This document shows positions 17,751 through 25,975 of a DNA stretch of 38,294 nt, one piece after another. The notes under the pieces were generated by a model. The model had not been told where the DNA came from. It did not search any database and was given only the letters and a program-made list of their open reading frames with translations. The stretch is from DASVDE01 sp963740065 (lineage in GTDB: Bacteria > Actinomycetota > Thermoleophilia > Solirubrobacterales > 70-9), in the NCBI GenBank assembly GCA_963740065.1, contig CAVUCS010000008.1, positions 1-38,294 of the forward strand. Direction: 5' to 3'. Position 1 is the first letter of the stretch; each line of letters opens with the position of its first letter. The position numbers and the translations under genes are program-made.

Positions 17751-20524
17751 GTCGCCCCCGCCTGCTCGCCCTGAGCCTCTGCCTGTTGGCCTGGGGGGCC
17801 TTCCCGGCCCTGGCAAAGGCCGACTTCGGCTTTGTCCCCGACTCGCTGTTCTTTGCCCCCGAAAGGGAAAACGGGACCCTGGAAACCCAGGCCGGCTCTC
17901 ACCCCTACGCCTTCGTCTTGCACTTCGAGCTGAAGACCGACGCCGACGGCAAGACCGAAGGCGGGGAACTGCGCGAAGCGATCACCGACCTGCCGCCGGG
18001 GCTGCTGTTCAACCCCCAGACGGTCCCTACCTGCCCGCGACAGGACTTCGAAGGCCCACTCCCACACTGCCCCCCCGGCACCCAGGTGGGCGTCTTGCGG
18101 ACGATCTCACCGGGCCTCAAAAGCGAAGCCTTCGGCCCCATCTACAACCTCGTCCCGCCACCGGGTGTGGCGGGACAGCTGGGCTTCAGCGCCGATGAAT
18201 ACACCGCCCTGCTGACCGCCTCGGTCAGGACCGAAGACGGCTACGGGGTGCGGGTGCGGGCCTCCAACGTGCCGCTTGAATCCAGCTCGGTGACGGCGAC
18301 GATCTGGGGCACCCCCGCCGATAAAAGCCACGACCCCGAACGCGGCCACTTTGGCGGTGAAGAAAGCAATGAGGCAAAGCTGCCCTTCTTCACCCTGCCG
18401 ACCTCTTGCGATTCCCCGCCGCGGCTGGACGTGCAGGTGGACTCCAAACTCGCCCCCGGCGCCTTTGTCCCCGCCAGCGCCTTTTTGCTCGACGAAGGCG
18501 CCAACCCCCAGCCCCTGAGCGGCTGCGAAGCGGTTCCCTTCTCACCCGAGGCGCTCGCCGGCCCGAGTACCGCCGCGGCCGAATCCCCCGCCGGGCTGGG
18601 CTTTTCGCTGGCCTTTCCCAACGAGGGGCTGCTCAACGACAAAGAAGGCGCGGTCAGCGAAACCCAGCCGCTCAAGACCGAAGTCACCCTGCCCCCGGGG
18701 ATCACCGCCAACCCCGCCGCGGTCAACGGCCAGGGCGTCTGCACCCTTGACCAATACAAAGCCGCGAGCGCGATCTCGGGTCCCGGCCAGGGCTGCCCGG
18801 AGAGTTCGAAGATCGGCACCCTCACCGTCCACACGCCGCTGCTGCAAGAAGCGATCGAAGGCTCCTTCTACCTCGCCGCCCCCCACGACAACCCCTTTGA
18901 CTCCCTCCTAGCCCTCTACATCGTCGCCGAAGCCCCCCAGCGCGGCGCCCTGGCCAAGCAGGCGGGGCTGATCGAGACCGACCCGGTGAGCGGGCAGCTG
19001 AAGACGACCTTCGACGATCTCCCCCCGATCCCCTACTCGGGCTTTGAGGTGCGCCTGCGCGAAGGCCCCCGCGCGCCGCTGATCACCCCACCCACCTGCG
19101 GGGACTACACCACCACCGTCAAGCTTTACCCCTTCTCTGACCCCGACGCCGCGACGGTCAGGAGCGCCCCCTTCACGATCTCCTCGGGGGCAAACGGGGC
19201 GCCCTGCGCGGCAAGCGAGGCCCAGCTGCCCCACGCGCCGACGCTCAGCGCCGGGACCACGATCCCGATCGCGGGCTCCTACTCGCCCTTCGTCTTGCGG
19301 CTCTCGCGCAACGACGGCTCCCAGCGCTTCAGCTCGATCGCGGCCGAGTTGCCGCCGGGCCTGAGCGGCCGCCTCGCCGGGATCCCGCCCTGCGCCGAGG
19401 CCGAGATCGCCCAGGCGGCCTCGCGCTCGGGCGAGGGCCAGGGCGCCACCGAGGCGGCATCCCCCTCCTGCCCCGCGGCCTCAGAGGTCGGAACCGTGAT
19501 CGCGGGAGCCGGCGCCGGCCCCACCCCCTACCACGTGGGAGGCAAGGCCTACCTCGCAGGCCCCTACAAAGGCGCCCCGCTCTCCCTGGCGATCGTCACC
19601 CCGGCGATAGCCGGGCCCTTCGACCTCGGCACGGTAGTGGTCAGAGCAGCCCTCTACATCGACGAAGAGACCGCCCAGGTCACGGTCAAAAGCGATCCCC
19701 TGCCGACGATCCTGCACGGCATCCCGCTCGACCTGCGCTCGGTATCGGTGCAGGTAGACCATGACCAGTTCACGCTCAACCCGACCTCGTGTGAGGCAAA
19801 GGCGGTCAGCGCCACGGTGACCTCGACCACGGGGCAGGCCGCAGAGCTCTCAAACCGCTTTCAGGTCGGCTCCTGCAAGGGCCTTGCCTTCAAGCCCCGC
19901 CTCTCGGTGATCCTCAAGGGCGGCACGAAGCGAGGCAAGAACCCGAAGCTGATCGCCACCCTGCGCCCCAGGGCGGGGGACGCCAACGTCTCCACCGCCC
20001 AGGTGCGCCTGCCCAGATCGGCCTTCTTAGACCAGGCCCACATCAGGACGATCTGCACCAGGGTCCAGTTCAACGCCGGAGCGGGCGGGGGAGAGCGCTG
20101 CCCCAAGGGCTCTGTCTATGGCCGCGCCTGGGCCTCCACGCCGCTGCTGGGCGAACAGCTCACCGGCAACGTCTACCTGCGCTCCTCTAACCACAAGCTG
20201 CCCGACTTGTTGGTGGCCCTGCACGGCCCCGCCTCCCAACCGATCCGCTTCGCCCTCGCGGGCAAAACCGATGCGGTCAAGGGCGCGCTCAGAAACACCT
20301 TCGAAGGCGCCCCTGACGCACCCGTCACCCAGTTCCGCCTCGTCCTCTTCGGCGGCAAGCGGGGACTGGTGGTCAACTCCCAAAACCTCTGCGCCCGCCG
20401 CTACCGGGCCCTGGCGCGCTTCAGCGCCCACAACGGCAGGCGGTATACGGCGAAGCCGGTGGTGCGGGCGACTAAGTGCAAGCGGGGCAAGAAGCGCAAG
20501 CACAAGAGGCATCAGCGCCGCTGA
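17747..20524 (+). CDS. Repeat-rich secreted surface protein (S2), intact copy
   Basis: GTG at 17747 starts a 925-residue protein with a clear signal peptide (RPRLLALSLCLLAWGAFPAL, cleavage near AKA). The body is built of beta-rich units that repeat the pattern T-x-LPPG-x-x-x-NP, then a cysteine, then CP-x-x-S-x-(I/V)G. Examples are ITDLPPGLLFNPQTVPTCP, HCPPGTQVG, VTLPPGITANPAAVNG, GCPESSKIGT and SCPAASEVGT. At least three such units are seen. The C-terminus is strongly basic (TKCKRGKKRKHKRHQRR). No catalytic motif is recognised. Position directly after P2, and S1 after P1, suggests that P and S proteins work together at the cell surface. Confidence 0.82.
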   Translation: MSRPRLLALSLCLLAWGAFPALAKADFGFVPDSLFFAPERENGTLETQAGSHPYAFVLHFELKTDADGKTEGGELREAITDLPPGLLFNPQTVPTCPRQDFEGPLPHCPPGTQVGVLRTISPGLKSEAFGPIYNLVPPPGVAGQLGFSADEYTALLTASVRTEDGYGVRVRASNVPLESSSVTATIWGTPADKSHDPERGHFGGEESNEAKLPFFTLPTSCDSPPRLDVQVDSKLAPGAFVPASAFLLDEGANPQPLSGCEAVPFSPEALAGPSTAAAESPAGLGFSLAFPNEGLLNDKEGAVSETQPLKTEVTLPPGITANPAAVNGQGVCTLDQYKAASAISGPGQGCPESSKIGTLTVHTPLLQEAIEGSFYLAAPHDNPFDSLLALYIVAEAPQRGALAKQAGLIETDPVSGQLKTTFDDLPPIPYSGFEVRLREGPRAPLITPPTCGDYTTTVKLYPFSDPDAATVRSAPFTISSGANGAPCAASEAQLPHAPTLSAGTTIPIAGSYSPFVLRLSRNDGSQRFSSIAAELPPGLSGRLAGIPPCAEAEIAQAASRSGEGQGATEAASPSCPAASEVGTVIAGAGAGPTPYHVGGKAYLAGPYKGAPLSLAIVTPAIAGPFDLGTVVVRAALYIDEETAQVTVKSDPLPTILHGIPLDLRSVSVQVDHDQFTLNPTSCEAKAVSATVTSTTGQAAELSNRFQVGSCKGLAFKPRLSVILKGGTKRGKNPKLIATLRPRAGDANVSTAQVRLPRSAFLDQAHIRTICTRVQFNAGAGGGERCPKGSVYGRAWASTPLLGEQLTGNVYLRSSNHKLPDLLVALHGPASQPIRFALAGKTDAVKGALRNTFEGAPDAPVTQFRLVLFGGKRGLVVNSQNLCARRYRALARFSAHNGRRYTAKPVVRATKCKRGKKRKHKRHQRR

Positions 20525-21684
20525 GCGCCGACCCCCGCACAGAGCTGGCCCGGCGCCTGCGCGGGCGGCGCGCGGAGATCGAGGCGGCGACCCTGCTGCG
20601 CATCCACACTGTCACGGCTTTGCCGCGCGGTGGCGGGCCTGAGTATGCCGAGGGCCTGCGCAGTGCGGTTGCGACTGGGTTGGAGTTCGGCCTGGCGGCG
20701 ATCGAGCACGGTGAGGAGGCCGCGCCGGCGCTCCCCGAGCCGCTCCTCGCCCAGGCTCGCCTCGCCGCCCGTTCGGGGGTCGGCCTCGACACCGTGCTGC
20801 GCCGCTACCTGGCGGGCCATACGCTGCTGGACGACTTCCTGATCGAGGAGACGGAGCGGGCCGAGCGTCTCGACCGAGCGGCGCTGAAGCGCCTCCTGCG
20901 CTCCCAGGCGGCGATCCTCGACCGGCTGCTGGCGGCCGTCTCCGCGGCTTACGCCGAGGAGACGGAGCGCCGCCCTGAAAGCGCCGAGCGGCGCAAGGCC
21001 GCGCGCATCGAACGCCTGCTCGGCGGCGAGTTGCTCGATACGGCCGAGCTTGACTGTGACATCGAGGGCTGGCATCTCGGTGCAATCGCGGTGGGGCCCC
21101 GCGCGGGCGAGGCTCTCCGCGAGCTCGCCGGATCGCTCGACCGTCGCCTGTTGGCGGTCGAGCGCGAGGAGGATAAGGACGAGGTCTGGGCCTGGCTGGG
21201 CGGACAACAGCCCCTCGATGCCGAGCGGCTCGCGCTCGCGCTTTCTTCGCAGTGGCCCCGACGGGTGACCCTGGCGCTCGGCGAGCCCGACAGCGGCCTC
21301 GCCGGTTGGCGGCTCAGCCACCGCCAGGCCCGGGCGGCGCTCTCGGTGGCGGCCCGGGTCGAGGAGCCCATCGTGCGCTACGCGGACGTAGCCCTGCTCG
21401 CTTCGGTGATGCAGGACGAGCTTGCCGTCGCATCCCTGCACCAGCTGTACCTTGCTCCGCTGGAAGACGGGCGCGACCGCGGCGCCGTCCTGCGCGGGAC
21501 GCTTCGGGCTTACTTCGCCAGCGATCGGAACGTCACCTCGGCCGCGGCGGCCCTCTCGAGCAGTCGCAACACGGTCGCCGGCCGCCTTGCCGCGGTCGAG
21601 CGAAAACTGGGTCGCCCGTTGAGCTCGTGCGCCGCTGATCTGGAAGTCGCACTGCGCCTCGAGGAGCTCCCCGCTGACAGGTGA
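20476..21684 (+). CDS. PucR-type transcriptional regulator
   Basis: The C-terminal 60 residues (GTLRAYFASDRNVTSAAAAL, then SSRNTVAGRLAAVERKLGR) are the helix-turn-helix of PucR/CdaR-type regulators. Most of the rest is helical (residues 40-170, with EYAEGLRSAVATGLEFGLAA) and like the variable ligand-sensing part; a GGDEF-like middle domain is degenerate. GTG at 20476 overlaps the end of S2 by 49 bases and has no ribosome site. A CTG at 20521 overlapping the S2 stop as CTGA would give a protein starting at SADPRTEL, and the true start is open. Co-transcription with S2 is likely, so it may regulate the surface operon; this is inference. Confidence 0.82.
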   Translation: MQAGQEAQAQEASAPLSADPRTELARRLRGRRAEIEAATLLRIHTVTALPRGGGPEYAEGLRSAVATGLEFGLAAIEHGEEAAPALPEPLLAQARLAARSGVGLDTVLRRYLAGHTLLDDFLIEETERAERLDRAALKRLLRSQAAILDRLLAAVSAAYAEETERRPESAERRKAARIERLLGGELLDTAELDCDIEGWHLGAIAVGPRAGEALRELAGSLDRRLLAVEREEDKDEVWAWLGGQQPLDAERLALALSSQWPRRVTLALGEPDSGLAGWRLSHRQARAALSVAARVEEPIVRYADVALLASVMQDELAVASLHQLYLAPLEDGRDRGAVLRGTLRAYFASDRNVTSAAAALSSSRNTVAGRLAAVERKLGRPLSSCAADLEVALRLEELPADR

Positions 21685-21831
21685 CCTGAGTCGCTGAGCA
21701 AGATCCCGAAAATCCGGGTGTCGGTTGAGCAAATCGCCCAAGCGGCAAACCGCAGGCGGTTGAGACGGTGGCCATGCATCGTGACGATCAACCGATACCC
21801 AGTTTCACTCTGGGGGAGGGAGTTCTACGGA
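21685..21831. other. Intergenic leader before the Ig-like gene
   Basis: This stretch holds a small palindrome, AACCGC-AG-GCGGTT (21748-21761), and a purine-rich ribosome site (gggggaggga) just before the ATG at 21832. No firm promoter is seen. Confidence 0.35.
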
Positions 21832-23366
21832 ATGACGATTGGAAGACCCATGTATCTCGGTGGCCCCGGGAAAGCAGCCGGCTTGGCTGCGCTTGTGGCC
21901 ATGCTTTTGCTTGGAGCATTTGCCGGCACTGCCTTCGGCGCACCGACGAACACGGCCGTGCCGAGCATTTCCCCGACTACGCCCAAGGTGTCGAAGAAGC
22001 AACCGCGACGACCGGTAGCTGGAACAGCACCGCGGCCGTCCATTGGCTAGATGACGAAGGGGTGGCGCTCGAAGAAGGCGAAAGCGCCAGCGTCACGGCG
22101 GACGGCCGATGACGTCAACTACTCGTTCGTCAGCGCAGGCGCCTCAGTGTCCTTCACCTGCGGTACGGCCGTGAGCGGCGCCTCGATCGAAAACCCGACG
22201 GGCGGTGAAAGCGGCACCGGCAGCGGCGAAATCGAATACACCGGCTGCGTTTCCGCGGATCCGGCCTGCGCGGTGACGGAAGGGTCGGCGGTTCCGGTGA
22301 AAATCGAGTTGACCGAAGTCGAAGGCGATCCAAGCTCACGATCTCCCCGAGCGGCACCAACCTCGGCGTCTTCACGATCAGCAAAGCGGGCGCACCCGGG
22401 TGCGTATCTGTCGGAACGTACAAAATGGTCGGATACATCGACGGCATCTACTCGAACACCGGCTCACAGATTGAATTCAACGCCGAAACCACCTCGGAAG
22501 GCCACCTGCGCGGCGGCAGCGCAAAAGGGCCCGAAGCTACCGCCACCGGTTCGATCGGGATCGAACAGGGCGGTCAGAACGTGCAGGCCAACTCGCTCAC
22601 CTACACGTACGCATGGAAGCGCTGTTCGGGTGCGCTGCGCAGTGATCTCGGCGCCACGTCCGCCACCTACACTCCGGTCGCCGCCGATCAGGGCAAGGCC
22701 CTGAAGGTCGCTGTGACCGCGACCGATTCGACCGGCAGCACGGTCGCCGAATCCAACGCCAGCAAAGCGGTCACCGCCAGCCTCAGCTGGTACACATGGG
22801 ACAGCAGCCTGACCTCTTGGCTGCGGCCGACCTCGACCCCGTTTACCGCGAGCCAGAACGGCGGCTATTACATCGGTTGGGTCTCGGGCGGCGTTGTGTG
22901 GAGCATCTACTGCTCGCAGGGTTCCGGCAGTGGGACGCTCAGCAACACGGACACCCAGGCCGCGATCGAAGGCTACGCGCTGGCTCTGACCGGTTGCACC
23001 ATGCTCGAACCGAGCGGCTGCAAACTGGGGGGCAACAAATTCACCTTCCCCAGCCTGACGGCCAAATCGCCGGGGGAATCCAGCTCAGAGCTCAAACCGA
23101 CGCTGTCGCTCCAGGGCACTGGCGAAGTGGTCGCCGAATACAACGTCGAAGGCTGTGGGATAAGCACCGCCCCGCGTAAACTCGTCGGCTCGTTCCCGGC
23201 GACGGTGGACAACGAAGGCTCGCGAATACTGACGAGCTTCGCAGATGTCCAAGCCGCCGGCACCCTGCACGCCCAGACGTTCAATGGGCCGGCCGTGGGA
23301 ATTGCTAGCGCAACGACGGTCTTGAGCGAAGGCGAAGATCCGGTCAAGCTCGCGATCGAACCCTAA
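21832..23366 (+). pseudogene. Secreted protein with Ig-like repeats, frameshifted
   Basis: ATG at 21832 has a good ribosome site and a signal peptide (KAAGLAALVAMLLLGAFAG). The frame then breaks near 21993, 22107 and 22330. Following the reading across the breaks gives a coherent protein: PTNTAVPSISPTTPKVS, TATTGSWNSTAAVHW, ADDVNYSFVSAGASVSF, KLTISPSGTNLGVFTIS and then an open 313-codon stretch. The latter contains LTYTYAWKRCSG and ATYTPVAADQGKALKVAVTA, the Ig-like repeat common in secreted proteins of Solirubrobacterales. The C-terminal part (WYTWDSSLTSWLRPTSTPF) is unassigned. Each break needs one base added or removed. It may be a decayed gene or an intact gene damaged by sequence errors. 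Confidence 0.72.
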
Positions 23367-23426
23367 GACGAAGAGTCTGGCCTGATGCAGTGCACGCGCG
23401 CCGCGGCACGGGAGTGTCGCGGCGCG

Positions 23427-23596
23427 CGTGGTCATCGCGCTCACCGGCGTCTCCGAGCCGCTGCGTGACCTCAGAGTTCTTCCGCCGCCTGGACGTCTAC
23501 GCGGAGCGCCAGACGATCTTCTGGCCCAACGAAGCTGACATCGCTCCCGAGACCCTCTACTCTCAGGCGCGCCGCCGCGCCACCGCAGCCGCTTAG
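23427..23596 (+). pseudogene. DUF2442-type gene fragment
   Basis: The reading VVIALTGVSEPLRD, then after a one-base break near 23470 EFFRRLDVYAERQTIFWPN and EADIAPETLY, has the shape of the C-terminal half of DUF2442 proteins (EPL+DPEFF, then a strand, then WPNGAD and P-x-x-LY). These small proteins often sit beside DUF4160 genes in toxin-antitoxin-like pairs. The N-terminal half is missing, so this is a remnant. Confidence 0.62.
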
Positions 23597-23663
23597 ATTT
23601 GGTTCCAGCCGAGCCCGACCAAGCCCGGGCGCGCGCCCTCCCTCGCGCCCGGCACGCTCCTGA

Positions 23664-23936
23664 CTACCGCGGCCGGTAGACGTCCGCCCGGTGGGCGACG
23701 GCGAGCACCGTGACCGTGCGCGCCTCCTCGTCCAGCGTGTAGACGATCCGGTATGGCCCGCGCCGCGCCGCCCATTGCCCCTCCAACTCGAACTTCAAGG
23801 GCTTGCCCAGCCGCTGCGGGTTGGCGGCGATCGCCGGCAGCAGCTCGACGATCGCGGCCGCGTACCTCTCCGGCAGTCGCCCGATGTCGCGCCGGGCGGT
23901 TCCGGCTACGACGAGGCGCCGGTGCTCCTCGCTCAC
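23664..23936 (-). CDS. RelE-type toxin, apparently without antitoxin
   Basis: From GTG at 23936 the protein reads VSEEHRRLVVAGTARRDIGR, followed by a helix (LPERYAAAIVELLPAI), then FELEGQWAARRGPYRIVYTL and VTVLAVAHRADVYR. This is the RelE/ParE fold with the family's usual Arg-Gly-x-(Y/W)-R-I-x-Y strand. RelE proteins cut mRNA in the ribosome. No RelB-, Phd- or RHH-like frame was found within 300 bases on either side, so it is either orphan or paired with an unrecognised gene. A GTG-type start four codons upstream (23948) is also possible. Confidence 0.78.
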   Translation of the reverse strand: MSEEHRRLVVAGTARRDIGRLPERYAAAIVELLPAIAANPQRLGKPLKFELEGQWAARRGPYRIVYTLDEEARTVTVLAVAHRADVYRPR

Positions 23937-23948
23937 GCCGCGGCGCAC

Positions 23949-24254
23949 CGCGAGCGTTGGTGCGGGGTTCCGGACCAGCTGCCCGACGTCGCGATGGGTG
24001 GGTGTTGCTATTCCACATCGAGCGGGCGGCAGCGCTTCTTGGCGTGATCAGCGGGGCCTGTCCTCGCCGCCGGACCGGAGGGAGTCGATGCTCACGCAGC
24101 GCTGGTCGAGGCTCTCGCTGAGCGGCTCGGAACCGACTGGGTCCGCACGGCCGGCCTGCTCGCCCTGGCCGGCAAGGGCGTTGTCGCCGGCGAAGCGGGG
24201 GGTCTGCCCGAGCTCGAGGCTGGGCTGGCCGCCACGCTTTCGTCACAGAGCTGA
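23949..24254 (+). other. Unassigned stretch with a possible gene fragment
   Basis: No complete gene is seen. A reading from 24084 to the TGA at 24254 (HAALVEALAERLGTDW, RTAGLLALAGKGVVAGEAGG) has the look of real protein but no start or recognised family. It may be the 3' end of a gene lost by rearrangement. Confidence 0.35.
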
Positions 24255-24314
24255 GTCAGAAGATTTCATCTGCGCGCGCCACTCGCGCGTCTTGTTGTCG
24301 TAGCGTCTGTCAGC

Positions 24315-24563
24315 ATGTACAAGATGAGAGATGAGTGGACCGACGAGCGGATGGACGACTTCCGGGACGAGGTCAACCGGCGCTTCGACGGGGTTGATAA
24401 GCGTTTCGACAAGGTGGAAGGGGAGATCCGCGACCTGGGCTCGGAGATGAAATCGGGCTTCGACGGCGTCAACAGCAGGTTCGTCGGCCTGTACCGGGTT
24501 CAGTTCGTGGTCGGCGGCGGCATCATCGCCGCGTTGATCGGAGTTATCGCTACGCAGATCTAG
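24315..24563 (+). CDS. Small coiled-coil membrane protein
   Basis: The 82-residue product is a short paralogue of the protein at 81-542: MRDEWTDERMDDF, then heptads (RFDGVDKRFDKVEGEIRDL), then one transmembrane helix at the C-terminus (FVVGGGIIAALIGVIATQI). A -10-like TAGCGT ends eight bases before the ATG, which suggests a leaderless transcript. Function unknown; it directly precedes the first MNT-HEPN pair but has its own spacing of over 100 bases. Confidence 0.68.
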   Translation: MYKMRDEWTDERMDDFRDEVNRRFDGVDKRFDKVEGEIRDLGSEMKSGFDGVNSRFVGLYRVQFVVGGGIIAALIGVIATQI

Positions 24564-24664
24564 CCACCTCTTCCCTGCCGCTTTGCCAAGATGGAAACGC
24601 CTCAGGCGCCCCGATCCGTGGCCGTCAGCGGGGCCGGCGCCGCACCACGCTCCGTCGCGCCACC

Positions 24665-24681
24665 TATCCTCTGTGCTTGTG
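24665..24681 (+). promoter_or_regulatory. Leaderless-type promoter of the first MNT gene
   Basis: TATCCT (24665-24670) lies eight bases before GTG 24679. The same CCTATCCTCT box stands at 28792-28802 before the second MNT gene, seven bases from its GTG. Conservation of box, spacing and start supports a -10 element with a transcript that begins at or very near the start codon. Confidence 0.5.
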
Positions 24682-25125
24682 GGCGCAACGGTCGACAACG
24701 TGGTCAGCGAGGGTTCCCTCACCCTCCGGGAGCGCCGTGTGGTGAAGCGTCTGCTCGACCGCATGTCCCGGGAGTTGGGTAGGGGTCTGTTGGCGGTCTG
24801 GCTGTACGGCTCGCGCGCTCGCGGGGAGGCCGACCCCTACGAGACCGACCCCGACCTGCGCTCGGACATCGACCTGCTCGCGATCGTCGCTACGTCGATC
24901 GACACGGAGGCGGCGCGCCGCTGGGCGCTGCCGATGGTCGAAGAAGAGGCCGACGCCGTCGGCGACAGCCCCGTCTATTACTCCTTGCGCGTCCTCGACA
25001 CCGCCTGGCTGAGCGAGCGCCGCGAGATCCGCTCCTTCTTCATCCAGGAGGTCGACCGTGACAAGATCGTGCTCTACGGCCAACGGCTCGACTACCCTGG
25101 GGCGAGCGGGAGAGCCGCCGCGTGA
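24679..25125 (+). CDS. Minimal nucleotidyltransferase, copy 1
   Basis: The signature GSRARGEADP followed by SDIDLLAIV is the active site of the MNT (pol beta-type) nucleotidyltransferase fold: Gly-Ser, and two metal-binding Asp in D-x-D. MNT proteins paired with HEPN proteins act as antitoxins, in studied cases by attaching AMP to the HEPN toxin (type VII systems). The 148-residue form from GTG 24679 has exactly the length of the homologue at 28808-29254, and the two match from this point on; a longer reading from 24583 has no homologous N-terminus. The stop overlaps the HEPN gene start as GTGA. Confidence 0.84.
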   Translation: MGATVDNVVSEGSLTLRERRVVKRLLDRMSRELGRGLLAVWLYGSRARGEADPYETDPDLRSDIDLLAIVATSIDTEAARRWALPMVEEEADAVGDSPVYYSLRVLDTAWLSERREIRSFFIQEVDRDKIVLYGQRLDYPGASGRAAA

Positions 25126-25502
25126 GCCCGCGATCTGAGGAGTTCATCGAGCAGGCGCGTGACCGGCTGGCCGCCGCCCGTGAGGCCCTTGCCGCCGATC
25201 ACCGCAGCGTCGCCTACTACTCGATGCTCTACGCCGCTCGCGCGACGCTGTCGGAGGACGACGAGAACGCCCGCAGCCATCGGGGGACCTGGAACCTGTT
25301 CAGGATCAAGTACGTGACCACCGACGCGTTCGACGCCGCCCTCTTCACGCTGGCCCAGCACGCCCAGGTGGCCCGTGAGGGCGGCGATTACCAAGCCGTC
25401 ACCCCTGGCCAGGAGGAAGCCGAGCGTTATGTCGAGGGCGCCGGAGACTTCCTCGCGGCGGTCGAGCAGATGCTCGATCCCCCCGGCGAGTCCGCCGAAT
25501 AG
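25122..25502 (+). CDS. HEPN-domain protein (UPF0332-like), copy 1
   Basis: The 126-residue, mostly helical protein carries AYYSMLYAARATLSEDDENA and SHRGTWNLFRIKYV, matching the pattern of the UPF0332 branch of HEPN proteins (YYAMFYAARALL, then (S/T)H-x-G). HEPN proteins are RNase-like toxins or RNA-binding partners of MNT enzymes. A textbook catalytic R-x(4-6)-H-x-Y is not seen; REALAADH in the first helix fits the spacing but not the usual place. It overlaps the MNT gene by four bases, so the two proteins are surely co-translated. Confidence 0.83.
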   Translation: MSPRSEEFIEQARDRLAAAREALAADHRSVAYYSMLYAARATLSEDDENARSHRGTWNLFRIKYVTTDAFDAALFTLAQHAQVAREGGDYQAVTPGQEEAERYVEGAGDFLAAVEQMLDPPGESAE

Positions 25503-25545
25503 CCGTCAACGAGCAACGAAGATCGCCGCTAAAGTTGATCCCAGC

Positions 25546-25581
25546 GCCCGGATAGCTCAGTTGGTAGAGCACTTCCATGGT
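25546..25581 (+). pseudogene. Truncated tRNA-Thr, 5' half only
   Basis: These 36 bases are identical to the first 36 of the intact tRNA-Thr at 29693: acceptor 5' strand, D-arm, anticodon 5' stem and the start of the loop. The sequence then diverges, so neither anticodon stem nor acceptor stem can close. A conserved TAAAGT box (25530-25535) stands ten bases upstream, exactly as in the intact copy. No functional tRNA can come from it. Confidence 0.85.
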
Positions 25582-25753
25582 GCGGATCGTCGCTTCGGTT
25601 CGAGACAGGCACGAATGGCGAGGCGGAGGTAGCGGCGTTTGGGCATGGCCAGGCGTTTCGTGGCCCAATCGCTCTGCTGCCCTCTTTTGCACATGCTACT
25701 TCGCCTTCCAGATCTCCTAAGAGCACTCCGACTACCTCGGTAGAATGGAGGCT

Positions 25754-25975
25754 ATGACGGTCAAGGAACGCCTCCAGCAGGTCATCTCCGAGATGAGCGA
25801 GAAAGAGGCCGCCGACGCCTTCGCGCTCGTCGCGGGCGCCCGCGCCGGCGCAACCCCCACCGATATCTACGGGACGGCTTGGGGGAAAGTGCTCGCTGAT
25901 GTCGATCCGCAGGCGCTGGTTGTGACGGGCAATCCCACGATCGCGATCCCAGACGGCATCCCCGACGCTAGGTGA
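25754..25975 (+). CDS. Small protein coupled to a GNAT gene, possible antitoxin
   Basis: The 73-residue product starts with MTVKERLQQVISEMSEKEAA, an amphipathic helix like those at the N-terminus of many small antitoxin-like proteins. It ends in a short strand-rich part (TGNPTIAIPDGIP). ATG 25754 is preferred over ATG 25745 because a -10-like TAGAAT (25741-25746) lies seven bases upstream and itself covers the earlier ATG. It overlaps the acetyltransferase gene as GTGA. The family is not recognised; the antitoxin idea rests on size, order and overlap. Confidence 0.65.
   Translation: MTVKERLQQVISEMSEKEAADAFALVAGARAGATPTDIYGTAWGKVLADVDPQALVVTGNPTIAIPDGIPDAR

Larger units (their letters stand above)
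7614..20524 (+). repeat. Tandem duplication of the P-S two-gene unit
   Basis: P1-S1 (7614-14096) and P2-S2 (14093-20524) have the same gene order, 4-base overlaps at each junction and near-identical blocks. Examples are 9300-10420 against 15770-16890, and 11294-12620 against 17747-19080. Between these blocks the copies differ strongly (10430-10740 against 16890-17200; the 3' third of S). This mosaic suggests recombination or gene conversion between the copies after duplication. Confidence 0.9.

Noticed and set aside
24583..24678. Longer N-terminus for the first MNT protein
   Set aside because: The extra 32 residues are Pro/Arg/His-rich, not shared with the second MNT protein, and include the conserved TATCCT box.
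25546..25620. Second functional tRNA
   Set aside because: Only the first 36 bases match the intact tRNA-Thr; anticodon and acceptor stems cannot form with what follows, in spite of a T-loop-like ttcgaga.
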